Counted from the first letter of the stretch, positions 48,135-62,035 are shown. The stretch is 64,000 nucleotides of DNA from Tillus elongatus (GCA_964006375.1 OZ023267.1:85669406-85733405), one strand, 5' to 3'. Translations and numbers: made by a program. The notes: generated from the sequence alone by a model not told the origin.

Positions 48135-48995
48135 ACGAGGGCTTACAGCCTAAATACTATCGTACCGTGGGTGTTGACAAGGAGGAAAGAGGCAGCTTGT
48201 TAATTCTGGACTTGAAGGTTTGGAGGTTTGGAGGAGAAGGAAAAACATGTGCCGGCAAGGAATTCCACAACTTGGAAGTCCTCGGGACAAAAGAGCGGGC
48301 ATAACAAGATGTTCTATGCCTGGTGACCTGGACAGTAAAAGGGTGCATTCGCTCTGTTCCCCTGGTAGATCTGTTGGGGGCAGCAGGTGGGGGAACTATG
48401 GAGGAAAGCTCCTCTGAGCAGTGCCCGTGCAGATATCTATAAAAGAGAGAGAGAGAGAGAGAGGTCACCAACGGCGCGTCGGTGGGCAAGGGATGGCAGC
48501 CTTTGGGTGAGGGTAGGGTCACCGATTAGACGTATAGCTCTATTTTGAATGGAGTCCAGGATAGCGAGTGTAGAAGCGGCAGCGGCACCCCAGATGTGGG
48601 AGCAGTATTCGAGGTTTGGCCTTATTTGTGAAGTATATAAGGTATAGAGATTAGCTGGTGAAAAGTATTTGCGAGCCCGGAAGAGGAAACCTTATTTCTT
48701 AGCAGCCGCTTCTGCAATTGATGTGACATGTTGGTGCCAATTAAGATTTCGATCCACAGAAATGCCAACAAGAGAAAAGGACCCATTACTTTGAATAACT
48801 TGGTTGTTCATTGTGATGGGTCTAAAGCTGGTGTATCTCTTGTGAGAAAGAAAGCAAGACTTAGTTTTGGTGGGGTTGAATTGTACAAGATATCTACTTC
48901 TCCAGTCTAATATTTTTTGGAGATCCACAGAGATAGAACCCTCCATGAGTCTGCGATCCTCATCCAATTGGGCTAAAGAGACAGGCTTAGAATAT
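48135..48995 (-). pseudogene. LINE reverse-transcriptase C-terminal fragment
   Basis: A minus-strand remnant: ILDWRSRYLVQFNPTKTKSC, then SLVGISVDRNLNWHQHV, an in-frame TAA (48689-48691), PNLEYCSHIWGAAAASTL, a CT microsatellite that shifts the frame (48443-48463) and SFVPRTSKLWNSLPAHVFP. These blocks are typical of the post-RT region of insect CR1/L2/Jockey-group LINEs. It is 5'-truncated, as LINE insertions usually are. Confidence 0.75.
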
Positions 48996-49259
48996 TGTAT
49001 ATTTGAATGGAGGGTGCTGTGTGTTGTAATTGAGGCCCTTTACAGGTAGTTCTTGATCCGAGGGCACACGCACATTATCGAGACATCTTTCTGCTATTTC
49101 CACAGCTTGAATTTCTATCATCTCATTGCTGTATTGACTTCCTAATTTAATTAAAAATTTATTACACATTTTGGACAGGGAACATTTAGAAGATCTAAAA
49201 GTAACAACAATTGATATTATGTGTCCCGATTACATCAAGATTTAGCTTTTTAACGGACT

Positions 49260-49860
49260 CAAAATATTTTTTATGTATGTGTTCACCGATATTTTTGTTA
49301 ATTGGGGACCAATCAAAACAAATCTGTTTTTGTTTGAAAGGGTATAAGTACCCCTGAGGTGGGCCAAATCAGGATCTGTGATGGGATCTAAAGGAAATCG
49401 AGGAAAATCCTCAAAAATCATTTTTTATGTATGTTTACCAATATCTTCGTCAATTGTGGACCATTTAAAAAAACGTTTGAAAGGGTATACTGCTGAGGTG
49501 ATCCCATTTTCACGAAGTCAGGATCTGATGATGGGATCTCGGGGAAATCGAGGGAAATTCTCAAAAAATATTTTTTTATGTATGTTCACCAATATTTTCG
49601 TCAATTGTGGACCAATTTAAAATAATTTTTTGTTTGTTTGAAGGGAATCTCATGACGGGAAATCGAGGAAAATCCTCAAAAAAATTATGTATGTTCACCA
49701 ATATTTTTGTCAATTGTTGACCAATTTGAAGAAATTTTTGTTTGTTTGAATGGGTATACTTTTAAGGTGCTTCCAATTGCACCAAGTCAGGATCTGATGA
49801 TGAGATCTTAGGAAAAGCGAAGAAAATCCCCAAAAAATATGTTTTATGTATGGCCACCGA
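49260..49860. repeat. Minisatellite, ~120-140-bp units (copy A)
   Basis: About five units with CAGGATCTGATGATGGGATC, AATCGAGGAAAATCCTCAAA, TTATGTATGTTCACCAATAT and AATTGTGGACCAATTT. The 80-codon frame at 49378-49620 is a by-product of the repeat. Confidence 0.85.
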
Positions 49861-49934
49861 TTATATTATAGCAGTTTTCTAACACAGTACTAACTGCGTA
49901 GGTAAATCTGTAAATACGAGAACAGAAAAATAAA

Positions 49935-50410
49935 CAAACTAAAAAAGATAAACTGACTTCAAAATTGGTACTAGAAAGCGAATAATAGCTAGATTAGAGT
50001 TTTAATTCAAAAGGTAAAAAATAGTTTAAATGAAATATAATTATATGTGCTACCTACTTATCTGTTTGAAGCCGGTAGCAAGCCCGAAATACAATAATAC
50101 TTAAAGCTATAAACAGCTTAATTAATAACGGATTATAATTCTAACGAAATTCCTAAATCTGTTGTTAATGATCAAAAACTAACCCACGCTCACGCACTCG
50201 GTCGCGTGCGTGGAGAACCTTGCGATGTGGCGGGAGTGGACCTACCCTATCTAGCTACTTCCTAATTGGCTCGGCACCGACTTCAAAGAGATAAGTAGGT
50301 AGCGCATCTAATGTTTCATTTAAATTAATCTTCATCTTTTGAAATAAACCTGTAATCCAGTTATTTTTCGCTTTCTAGTGCCTATTTTGATGTCGGATTT
50401 TTTTTAAAGT
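49935..50410. mobile_element. MITE with ~130-bp TIRs (copy A)
   Basis: The left arm CTGACTTCAAAATTGGTACT, GAAAGCGAATAATAGCTAG and TGCTACCTACTTATCTG pairs with the right arm read in reverse (GACATCAAAATAGGCACTAG, GCGCTACCTACTTATCTC). No coding capacity. Superfamily not assigned. Confidence 0.75.
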
Positions 50411-51267
50411 TTGCCTATTAGATATATTTTCTTTTAGAGTAACACTTCCACCATCCATGACTAGTCTGATAAGCCACGGTCGCTCTCAGATGCAACGAAT
50501 GTACAGGCGGTCTGTAAGAAAACCTGCCGTACAGGACACCCACAGGCTGTCCAGTAATGCAAACTGCTTTGACAACTGGTTGTTTTTCCTAAGCTAGTTA
50601 GTTATCTATATCCTGAGTCACACATGAAAATATCGTGTCTTTCCTTGCAGATCTGGCATTTAACATTTTTTATTCGACAGTTATGATTGCTTTTTGTACA
50701 TCTGAAACACCTTTAGAGTAAAATTTGATCAGGAAAAATTAATGAATATGTATAGAAAAGACCGATATATCAAAACACAATCTTATCAACCAAATGAGTT
50801 CAGTAATTTAATATTTTGTTTTTAATTTTTTTTTTTATATTTTTCTGTAAATACGTGGTGAAAATTTAGATATATTTTTTATTTTTATTAAAAAGTTTGT
50901 AACATACTTTGAATAAATGGTGTATAGTGGAAAAATATGTGAAATGAAACTTCAAAGTGAGAGATTTAATTACGTTCCTATTTCTGATAGCTTGTGACAT
51001 GAATATATGGGTATTTTCCGCTTATATTTTCCTTATTTTCACTGGCTTAGCGTTCCAAGAAAAGTTTTAAAAAAAAAAACTTTTATATTTTATTTTTTCC
51101 TTTTTTTCAATGTCAATTACATATTAGGTCAGTTTTCGGATATATTTTTTGTTTCCGTAAAACTAATTATGTACATTCTTTGTGTGTGAAATATTGGTAA
51201 TAAATAGTAAGTGTTTTATGAATTATTGAGAAAAATAAATAAATTTGTGAACAAAATTCTTTAGCTA
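50411..51267. other. Unassigned interior of duplication copy A
   Basis: No gene seen; AT-rich with long T and A runs. Confidence 0.35.
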
Positions 51268-51512
51268 ATTGTATTTGCGCAAGTTGAATGTCTGCACGTT
51301 CCACCCTTCGGAGGGGGAGTAAAGCCGTCGGTCCCGTGTCCATGAGATGTTGGGCACGGTAAAGATCCCTACCCTTCTTACAGAAAGGCAATGGTTCGGC
51401 AAAATTTCCAGAATAGTCAGGTGAATCTGCTCCCTGGTGTTGGTGATTGGCCATAGTCGCGGAAATAGCCCGACGTTAAAGAAACAAAACACACACACAC
51501 ACACGCACACAC
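51268..51512 (+). repeat. SINE body fragment (copy A)
   Basis: 5'-truncated member of the SINE family, from GCAAGTTGAATGTCTGCACG to the GACGTTAAAGAAACAAAAC(AC)n tail. Confidence 0.8.
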
Positions 51513-52403
51513 TTTAGCAAATTTTGGAAAAAATATAATTTTGGTGTAACAGACCTACTAAAGAAAATTTTTGAAAAAAAAGCGAATTTTTGTGAAAGAG
51601 GTTATATGCGAATTTTCAGGTGAATGTTTTTTAAAATTTTTGCAAACAAGCTTTTTGTAGATATTTATATCTTGGCAAGTGTGTAAATAACTGAAAAAGG
51701 TTCGTTTTTCAGGAAAATCGGACCTGTTTTTCGATAACATTTAAAGTTTTTCTTTACTACCACTCGTTCAAACTTTCGTGAAAAGTTAAAAAAAAACTTT
51801 CTACATTTTCCTTTTTTTCCAATTTTTAAGATTAGGTACATCGAATTTTATGTACTTTTTCAGCAAATTTTTATGCAAAATATATTTGGTTATATTATTT
51901 TAGTGTTTCCGTGAAAATTTTGAAATCAAAGTATATCGTTGGTGGTCTCCTTGCAAAATATACACACTTTATATTGGACACCGTTTTGTCAAATCCATAT
52001 TAATCATATGTGTGTTTTAGCGAATGCTTTTAATTAGGTTTGTTCAACAGGGAAAAATGCTATACTTAGATAAGAAAACGGCTATATAATAAATGTAAAA
52101 AATTCTTTGCCCTAACAAAAACAATTTGTCAAAGTAAAAATAAAATGTCAAGTGTACCTGGAAACGTCAGTGTTAAATACGTGGTATATAGATTTCCTCG
52201 CTTAAGAATACTACATTATTTGATTTATTTCACTCTGCAACACTGCTTTAGTCTTAAAGTGTGGAGGGGGAAGAAATCAGGGGTATGTGGACTCAAAGGG
52301 AACGGTAAACATATAAGGCACTTTGAGCCCGGACCCAAACTGACCGCTGTGGACCCAAACTGAACGTTAAATATAAGTTTTTGGACTCAAAGTGAACGGT
52401 ACA

Positions 52404-52404
<1 letters not shown>
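51513..52404. other. AT-rich end of copy A
   Basis: Degenerate AATTTTCG-type repeats at the start. Near the end a small inverted arrangement of GGACTCAAAGTGAACGG and GGACCCAAACTGAACG lies against the TA array. No gene. Confidence 0.4.

Positions 52405-52493
<89 letters not shown>
52405..52493. repeat. (TA)n microsatellite at duplication/errantivirus junction
   Basis: About 44 TA units. Left side is duplication sequence; right side is errantivirus leader. Confidence 0.95.
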
Positions 52494-52495
<2 letters not shown>

Positions 52496-53050
52496 AAATA
52501 AAGGAAGCAAACAACTTACAGAATCGATGCTATTGCTGCTGTCTTCATGACGTCTCTCTTGATCGGTTCTTTGGCTGTTAAGCGTTGAAACGCAAAGAAT
52601 CAATATACTTTTGGTTCTTCAGCACTATCCGTTGCGACTGCGCCAGTTAACTTTCTTGTTAACACACTTGACTTTTTAAAAGAATTTATTGATTATAGTT
52701 ACATAAAATACTTATGAATAATAATAAAAAATGATAAATATAAAATATGACAATTTAAAAGAGACTCAAGCAATAACAATGTAGGAATGTCCGTCCGTAG
52801 TCTGGTAACTTCCATATATAGTCTCTGGTGGGGCGTGGATCGAGAGGCGGTTTCCACCTAAGTTGCAGTCTTGAAGGTGATCCTAGCAGGTGGCTGGTTG
52901 CTGATTTGAAGGTCTAGTTGTTTACCCATTTATGAATAGTCTATTCTTCTAATTGCGCTGCTTTTAATTAACCCATTCGTCAGCGACCTTGGGTGTTGAA
53001 TCGGGATCTGTACTTCTTATATACATTGTATGAGTTGGCTATTGTTATCT
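52494..53050 (-). mobile_element. Partial errantivirus: leader plus 5' LTR
   Basis: 52494-52644 matches the leader of the element at 2.9-10.2 kb, with the same GTAAGT donor and GGCGCAGTCG primer site. 52645-53050 is a 406-bp LTR with a few substitutions relative to the other copy. gag onwards is missing; the break is in the TA array. The right flank is CGCGATTTGAAACG, the same family X site as in the complete copy. Confidence 0.9.
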
Positions 53051-53366
53051 CGCGATTTGAAACGTCAATATTTGCAATTTTCAGACAACGAATTTGAAGC
53101 AAATATAGATTGTGTCGAAAAAATCTCTTAATAAGTCTGTTTCACAAAACCTTAAGTTTCAGCTTTAACCATCACTCTCCTTCATTTTGCTTAAATATTA
53201 TCGGAAAATCAATTTCAAATAGACCCTCTTTCTGATGCTTTAGCAGTAGTTTCAGCTACACAGTGTGTCCCAAACTGGATGGCAATTTATTGCTATTTTC
53301 GTTATTATTAGAGATAGGGAGACGGTTAAATTAGCAATGTTTTATAGAATTTCATGCTACTTCCAA
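53051..53366 (-). repeat. Family X fragment and short unassigned sequence
   Basis: From CGCGATTTGAAACGTC to about 53290 the sequence matches 10174-10400 and 58.0-58.2 kb (ATTTCAAATAGACCCTCTTTC). The last ~75 bp are unassigned. Confidence 0.6.
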
Positions 53367-53501
53367 ATTGCTGTATTGACTTCCTAATTTAATTAAAAAT
53401 TTATTACACATTTTGGACAGGGAACATTTAGAAGATCCAAAAGTAACAACAATTGATATTATGTGTCCCGATTACATCAAGATTTAGCTTTTTAACGGAC
53501 T

Positions 53502-54102
53502 CAAAATATTTTTTATGTATGTGTTCACCGATATTTTTGTTAATTGGGGACCAATCAAAACAAATCTGTTTTTGTTTGAAAGGGTATAAGTACCCCTGAG
53601 GTGGGCCAAATCAGGATCTGTGATGGGATCTAAAGGAAATCGAGGAAAATCCTCAAAAATCATTTTTTATGTATGTTTACCAATATCTTCGTCAATTGTG
53701 GACCATTTAAAAAAACGTTTGAAAGGGTATACTGCTGAGGTGATCCCATTTTCACGAAGTCAGGATCTGATGATGGGATCTCGGGGAAATCGAGGGAAAT
53801 TCTCAAAAAATATTTTTTTATGTATGTTCACCAATATTTTCGTCAATTGTGGACCAATTTAAAATAATTTTTTGTTTGTTTGAAGGGAATCTCATGACGG
53901 GAAATCGAGGAAAATCCTCAAAAAAATTATGTATGTTCACCAATATTTTTGTCAATTGTTGACCAATTTGAAGAAATTTTTGTTTGTTTGAATGGGTATA
54001 CTTTTAAGGTGCTTCCAATTGCACCAAGTCAGGATCTGATGATGAGATCTTAGGAAAAGCGAAGAAAATCCCCAAAAAATATGTTTTATGTATGGCCACC
54101 GA
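53502..54102. repeat. Minisatellite (copy B)
   Basis: Duplicate of 49260-49860. Confidence 0.85.
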
Positions 54103-54176
54103 TTATATTATAGCAGTTTTCTAACACAGTACTAACTGCGTAGGTAAATCTGTAAATACGAGAACAGAAAAATAAA

Positions 54177-54652
54177 CAAACTAAAAAAGATAAACTGACT
54201 TCAAAATTGGTACTAGAAAGCGAATAATAGCTAGATTAGAGTTTTAATTCAAAAGGTAAAAAATAGTTTAAATGAAATATAATTATATGTGCTACCTACT
54301 TATCTGTTTGAAGCCGGTAGCAAGCCCGAAATACAATAATACTTAAAGCTATAAACAGCTTAATTAATAACGGATTATAATTCTAACGAAATTCCTAAAT
54401 CTGTTGTTAATGATCAAAAACTAACCCACGCTCACGCACTCGGTCGCGTGCGTGGAGAACCTTGCGATGTGGCGGGAGTGGACCTACCCTATCTAGCTAC
54501 TTCCTAATTGGCTCGGCACCGACTTCAAAGAGATAAGTAGGTAGCGCATCTAATGTTTCATTTAAATTAATCTTCATCTTTTGAAATAAACCTGTAATCC
54601 AGTTATTTTTCGCTTTCTAGTGCCTATTTTGATGTCGGATTTTTTTTAAAGT
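54177..54652. mobile_element. MITE (copy B)
   Basis: Duplicate of 49935-50410. Confidence 0.75.
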
Positions 54653-55508
54653 TTGCCTATTAGATATATTTTCTTTTAGAGTAACACTTCCACCATCCAT
54701 GACTAGTCTGATAAGCCACGGTCGCTCTCAGATGCAACGAATGTACAGGCGGTCTGTAAGAAAACCTGCCGTACAGGACACCCACAGGCTGTCCAGTAAT
54801 GCAAACTGCTTTGACAACTGGTTGTTTTTCCTAAGCTAGTTAGTTATCTATATCCTGAGTCACACATGAAAATATCGTGTCTTTCCTTGCAGATCTGGCA
54901 TTTAACATTTTTTATTCGACAGTTATGATTGCTTTTTGTACATCTGAAACACCTTTAGAGTAAAATTTGATCAGGAAAAATTAATGAATATGTATAGAAA
55001 AGACCGATATATCAAAACACAATCTTATCAACCAAATGAGTTCAGTAATTTAATATTTTGTTTTTAATTTTTTTTTTATATTTTTCTGTAAATACGTGGT
55101 GAAAATTTAGATATATTTTTTATTTTTATTAAAAAGTTTGTAACATACTTTGAATAAATGGTGTATAGTGGAAAAATATGTGAAATGAAACTTCAAAGTG
55201 AGAGATTTAATTACGTTCCTATTTCTGATAGCTTGTGACATGAATATATGGGTATTTTCCGCTTATATTTTCCTTATTTTCACTGGCTTAGCGTTCCAAG
55301 AAAAGTTTTTAAAAAAAAAACTTTTATATTTTATTTTTTCCTTTTTTTCAATGTCAATTACATATTAGGTCAGTTTTCGGATATATTTTTTGTTTCCGTA
55401 AAACTAATTATGTACATTCTTTGTGTGTGAAATATTGGTAATAAATAGTAAGTGTTTTATGAATTATTGAGAAAAATAAATAAATTTGTGAACAAAATTC
55501 TTTAGCTA

Positions 55509-55753
55509 ATTGTATTTGCGCAAGTTGAATGTCTGCACGTTCCACCCTTCGGAGGGGGAGTAAAGCCGTCGGTCCCGTGTCCATGAGATGTTGGGCACGG
55601 TAAAGATCCCTACCCTTCTTACAGAAAGGCAATGGTTCGGCAAAATTTCCAGAATAGTCAGGTGAATCTGCTCCCTGGTGTTGGTGATTGGCCATAGTCG
55701 CGGAAATAGCCCGACGTTAAAGAAACAAAACACACACACACACACGCACACAC
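55509..55753 (+). repeat. SINE body fragment (copy B)
   Basis: Duplicate of 51268-51512. Confidence 0.8.
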
Positions 55754-56644
55754 TTTAGCAAATTTTGGAAAAAATATAATTTTGGTGTAACAGACCTACT
55801 AAAGAAAATTTTTGAAAAAAAAGCGAATTTTTGTGAAAGAGGTTATATGCGAATTTTCAGGTGAATGTTTTTTAAAATTTTTGCAAACAAGCTTTTTGTA
55901 GATATTTATATCTTGGCAAGTGTGTAAATAACTGAAAAAGGTTCGTTTTTCAGGAAAATCGGACCTGTTTTTCGATAACATTTAAAGTTTTTCTTTACTA
56001 CCACTCGTTCAAACTTTCGTGAAAAGTTAAAAAAAAACTTTCTACATTTTCCTTTTTTTCCAATTTTTAAGATTAGGTACATCGAATTTTATGTACTTTT
56101 TCAGCAAATTTTTATGCAAAATATATTTGGTTATATTATTTTAGTGTTTCCGTGAAAATTTTGAAATCAAAGTATATCGTTGGTGGTCTCCTTGCAAAAT
56201 ATACACACTTTATATTGGACACCGTTTTGTCAAATCCATATTAATCATATGTGTGTTTTAGCGAATGCTTTTAATTAGGTTTGTTCAACAGGGAAAAATG
56301 CTATACTTAGATAAGAAAACGGCTATATAATAAATGTAAAAAATTCTTTGCCCTAACAAAAACAATTTGTCAAAGTAAAAATAAAATGTCAAGTGTACCT
56401 GGAAACGTCAGTGTTAAATACGTGGTATATAGATTTCCTCGCTTAAGAATACTACATTATTTGATTTATTTCACTCTGCAACACTGCTTTAGTCTTAAAG
56501 TGTGGAGGGGGAAGAAATCAGGGGTATGTGGACTCAAAGGGAACGGTAAACATATAAGGCACTTTGAGCCCGGACCCAAACTGACCGCTGTGGACCCAAA
56601 CTGAACGTTAAATATAAGTTTTTGGACTCAAAGTGAACGGTACA

Positions 56645-56645
<1 letters not shown>

Positions 56646-56732
<87 letters not shown>
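56646..56732. repeat. (TA)n microsatellite
   Basis: About 43 TA units ending copy B. Confidence 0.95.
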
Positions 56733-56734
<2 letters not shown>

Positions 56735-56735
<1 letters not shown>

Positions 56736-56815
56736 ACAAAAAAATCTAAACTGACCCCGGATATGGATTCTAGGGGTCCTAGTTCGCGCTCATTTGCAAA
56801 AAAAATTTCCAAATT
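56735..56815 (+). repeat. Family X fragment
   Basis: CTGACCCCGGATATGGATTC and AGTTCGCGCTCATTTGC are the reverse complement of sequence at 10.47-10.53 kb. Confidence 0.55.
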
Positions 56816-56819
56816 CAAA

Positions 56820-57385
56820 AGTCGGAATCTCCCCATTAGTTAATTTTTTCTACGAAAATTCACTTAAATGGCTCCAAATTGACGAATCAACGAAAAGTTT
56901 ATATAGTAAACTCATACTCCAAAACACGACTAACACACAAGCACTGAATACAGACTCTCTTAAATGGAAATGCATACACAACAAATATTTATCAAGTGAA
57001 CAAAAAGAAATAGTGTTCAAAGCAGCACATGGGACCTTCAGGTCCCAAAGTTTCCTACAGAGGATTAGAAGAGCACCAGATGACAAATGCACCATATGCA
57101 AGACATAGCGGGACACATTTCTACATAGGTTCGAGTGTTACTCGAATGGCGTTGATATCACTAACAAGATGCAGCATTTACTTGAAACTGTTACCCTGAG
57201 AAACGACATCAGCGTCGGAGGTTATTTACCTTTTAAAGGAAAGCTTTAGTAAATCTGTGCAAAACCTAGTGACAATAATAGTGGTCACCACTATAGGATA
57301 TGTCTTTACAACCGAACTTGGAGCTGCATCACCAGAGGAATACATGCAGGTACTAAAAAACCACACTAACTGTTTAAGGATTAAA
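56820..57385 (+). pseudogene. LINE ORF2 C-terminal fragment
   Basis: The frame 56794-57108 contains LKWKCIHNKYLSSEQKEIVF and then CTIC; after a TAG (57106-57108) the frame continues with H and C residues, forming the CxxC...H...C knuckle that ends L1/Tx1-type ORF2 proteins. It is followed at 57386 by the CTGGACGCAG end of a miniature element, just as the LINE at 22.8-26.76 kb is. Confidence 0.65.
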
Positions 57386-57712
57386 AATTCTGGACGCAGC
57401 AAGTGCGTTATGGTAGTGAATTTTCATAAAACTATTTTTTAATAGCAATAATGTGTGTTTTTTTAAGAAAGCAGGCATCAAATTTGGTTACCAGTATAAT
57501 CTATATAGTAAAAACAATGTGCCATGTTTCATCAAAATAACTTTATTGTTTAAAAATGTACAAAAATTTCCGAAAGTTTACTTAAAGTGTTCCCGAAAAA
57601 CTCGTTTCTTGGTCAACCTTATAGATTAATAGCAAATTGAGCTATTCCAATATTAAGCATTTGATCAAAATTCGCTACCATAACGCACTTACTGCGTCCA
57701 GAATTTTTTTTC
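57386..57712. mobile_element. MITE with CTGGACGCAG TIRs
   Basis: ATTCTGGACGCAGCAAGTGC at the left (continuing GTTATGGTAGTGAATTTT) pairs with the reverse complement of AAAATTCGCTACCATAACGC and ACTTACTGCGTCCAGAAT at the right. About 35-bp TIRs, no coding capacity. Confidence 0.75.
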
Positions 57713-57719
57713 TTACAAA

Positions 57720-59235
<1,516 letters not shown>

Positions 59236-59875
59236 TCTGTCTTGAGATGACGTAATCTAAGATGGCGTCCAAGATAACGGCCAATGGCGCGAAAATTTTA
59301 AAACTTTCAAACTTTAGCGGAAATTTTATCTGACATGCCGAAATAAGAGAACCTATTATTTTGATTTTACATATAATGACGTATGTAAAGATGGCGATTA
59401 GCGCATGTGCGAACAAAACTTCTTTACTTTTTAAGTTAGACCCCATGTATAGGATATCACAGTACTCGCCTCGACGAGTAGAGTTCAAAAATTTAATTAA
59501 AAAAAAATTTGCGAGTCCAATTTTACACAAAATCCGTTGCTAGGGGCTAGCAGCTAGTAGCTAGTGGCTTGTAACACAAAACATATATATAATACAATGG
59601 ATGGGGCGTTTGCCCTCTAACCTTTTTTCAATAAAAAATTATATATATATTTTTAAATTGCGCGTCTAATTTTACACATAGTTGGCTGCTGGGGCGTAGC
59701 AGCTAGCGGCTTACAACACGTAACATTTATATATGACGTAATCTAAGATGGCGTCCAAAATGGTGTTTGTTGGCATGGAAATAAGAAGAATAAAACATTT
59801 TAACTCTGAATTGATATAAACTGTCGAAATAAGAGGGTCTATCATCATTTTGATTTCACATATAATCCTACGAGG
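59236..59875. repeat. Two diverged copies of a ~490-bp repeat
   Basis: TGACGTAATCTAAGATGGCG, GTCCAA, then CCGAAATAAGAG and TTTTGATTTTACATATAAT occur at 59246-59385 and again at 59733-59866. AGCAGCTAGTAGCTAGTGGC-like phrases occur at 59545 and 59700. No gene. Confidence 0.65.
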
Positions 59876-59935
59876 GGTACTATTCTATGTACTATGCATG
59901 CCTTAATCTACTGAATATCTTGAAGAGTATATTTC

Positions 59936-60044
<109 letters not shown>

Positions 60045-60084
60045 AACCTAGTGATAATAATAGTGGTCACCACTATAGGATATG

Positions 60085-60945
60085 TATTTACAACGTTTCT
60101 ATCATTTCGAAATAAGCTAACTACCCAAAATAAATATCTTAAAGAGCAGCCTGAAATTTTTCTAAACCAACACGTCTCTAACATTTGAGAGTATTCTTAG
60201 ACACGTGACCAGTTAAACTAATTGTCTTGAGATGTAGCTTTCAAGTTTGTAAACCATCACATGTCAATTATTTTAGAGCAACCATGTAACCATTCAATTT
60301 AATTTTTATACCCACAGTTCGTAACCTAACTACCAAACTAAAAGTGTCTTGAACTATAGATTTCAAATTTTGTAAACGATCACCAGTCTCTATCATTTCA
60401 GAGTAACCTGTCATGTAACCACCCAAACTAAATGTCTTGAGGTGCAGCTTTCGATTTTTGTAAACCAACACGTGTCAAGCATTTCATAGTAATCTTGGTC
60501 ATGTGACCCGTCAAACTAATCATCTTGAGATGTAGCTTTCAAGTTTGTAAGCCATTGGATGTCAATCATTTTATTGAAACCTATTCATGTACCCATTCAA
60601 CTTGAGTTTTATACTTACACTTCATTCTGCTAACAAATTATTTTATTATATGTATTTTGAGTATTGTATGGCAACATTAATTTGAAATAAAAATTCCAGG
60701 AGTTATAAAATACCACACTAAGTAAATAATCATTATTTGTTTTCAAACACTAATATTCTGAGCTAGTTTACCTAGCCATTCAAACTAAATGTCTTGAGGC
60801 GTAGCTTTTAATTTTTGTAAACTAGCACACTCCTCCACCATTTCAGAGTAATCTTAGTCATGTGATCAGTCAAACTAATTGCTTAAAATGTAGGTTTCAA
60901 TTCTTTTGCAAACCAACACTATCATTTGTTGAGACGAGTGTGATC
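60085..60945. repeat. Degenerate minisatellite, ~100-130-bp units
   Basis: Units contain AACTAATTGTCTTGAGATGT, AGCTTTCAAGTTTGTAAACC and TCATTTCAGAGTAA. About seven diverged units. One reverse-complement unit (62445-62500) lies inside the inverted-repeat element. Confidence 0.75.
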
Positions 60946-61208
60946 GTAGCACGTGTTTTGCAAAGTAGGTTTTCTAGAAAACAGCCCTTCGCACATAAAA
61001 TATTCAAATAACTTGTACAGCTCCCTAATATGCTTAGGCTGTAATCTCACAAGAATCATTCTAATTGTAAGATTGCAATCATCAGAGCCTTATTTCGACT
61101 GTTTTTATGCTGAGGAAACATTTATGGAACATCTAAGTATTGAACTAAAGTTGTAGTTTCAACCCCTTAAAGAAGGGGTATTAGATATAGTACCTTAGGT
61201 ACCTTATA
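60946..61208. other. Sequence just outside the left inverted repeat
   Basis: No gene. A small hairpin (CCCCTTAAAGAAGGGG, 61163-61178) and a near-palindrome AGTACCTTAGGTACCT (61189-61204) lie immediately outside the arm and could belong to its true terminus. Confidence 0.35.
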
Positions 61209-61548
61209 CAAACAGTGTACACTTCTAGCTTGGCTAATACTCGACGAACAAATCGTTTGGTAAAAAGGAAAGTAAGGAGAGTGAGTCTCAGTGAGCATTT
61301 GAAAATTGTCAGTTGGAGCTCAATCTTCTTGCAGATAAGACGTTAAAAACTTCTATCTATCTAATACATTAAAAGTAGCAAAAATAATAGTGCATGAGGA
61401 ACTAAGGGTATATAAGCCATTTGGGTACACCTTAAAATATTCAGTCCAAGCTTAACGTTCCTACAGTGAGGACGTGTGTTAAAAGAATTAGCTTAAAAGA
61501 ACAGCATTAGACAGCATTACACAATAACAACCAAAGTGTGTGGAGGGG

Positions 61549-61552
<4 letters not shown>
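61209..61552 (+). repeat. Left arm of long inverted repeat
   Basis: Starts CAAACAGTGTACACTTCTAG and ends GTGTGTGGAGGGGTAA. It contains TATATAAG at 61409-61416, facing inward. Confidence 0.9.
61409..61485 (+). promoter_or_regulatory. Inward-facing TATA promoter in left arm
   Basis: GGTATATAAGCC followed about 55 bp later by TTCCTACAGTGAGGACG. The same module occurs in the right arm and again just upstream of the gene. No gene follows it on the left side. Confidence 0.45.

Positions 61553-61581
<29 letters not shown>
61553..61581. repeat. (TA)n microsatellite
   Basis: About 15 TA units at the inner edge of the left arm. Confidence 0.9.
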
Positions 61582-61584
<3 letters not shown>

Positions 61585-61662
61585 TAAAAAAATATTTTAA
61601 GTTTGACATATGAAAAAAAAGAAGACAAGATAGTTGATTGTCTATTTCAACATGAAGTAAAA

Positions 61663-61704
61663 GGAACATTTGGGTAGCCGGAATACCGGCTACTCAAATG
61701 TTCC
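61663..61704. repeat. 19-bp hairpin
   Basis: GGAACATTTGGGTAGCCGG, loop AATA, CCGGCTACTCAAATGTTCC: 18 of 19 pairs are Watson-Crick and one is G.T. It stands alone in single-copy sequence. Confidence 0.9.
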
Positions 61705-62035
61705 AGCAGAAGGAGTCCACTTATTACCGCGATACTAGGTAATCATTGGTGGGAAAAACTTGTAGCTTGTTGACAGATAGAAACAACATTGGAGATGTGC
61801 GTGAGGAAAAGTTCATTCGGAACATCATTGATTTACTTAGTTTTACATATACTAATATAAAAGTTTATGTAATATTATGGGAAAAACTAAAACACATCAA
61901 TTTTAGCAAATACTTTTCTTTTTTCTTCACATATAACAACATCGGAATTTATTGATTATGTGTTAGTGTACAAAGACACACTTATTCAACAAATCCGAAA
62001 TCTGTAAATTATCAAACAGTCAGGACGACACAACC

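Larger units (their letters stand above)
49125..52404. repeat. Segmental duplication, copy A (3.28 kb)
   Basis: Matches 53367-56645 almost perfectly with offset 4242, falling to 4241 after a one-base homopolymer change. The left limit is at ATTGCTGTATTGACTTCC and the right limit lies in a TA array. It contains a minisatellite, a MITE, a SINE and no gene. Copy A is followed by the errantivirus fragment. Confidence 0.92.
53367..56645. repeat. Segmental duplication, copy B (3.28 kb)
   Basis: Nearly identical to 49125-52404. Differences I can see are GATCC for GATCT near 53436 and one-base changes in T/A runs. Its right side is a TA array followed by unrelated repeat sequence. Confidence 0.92.
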
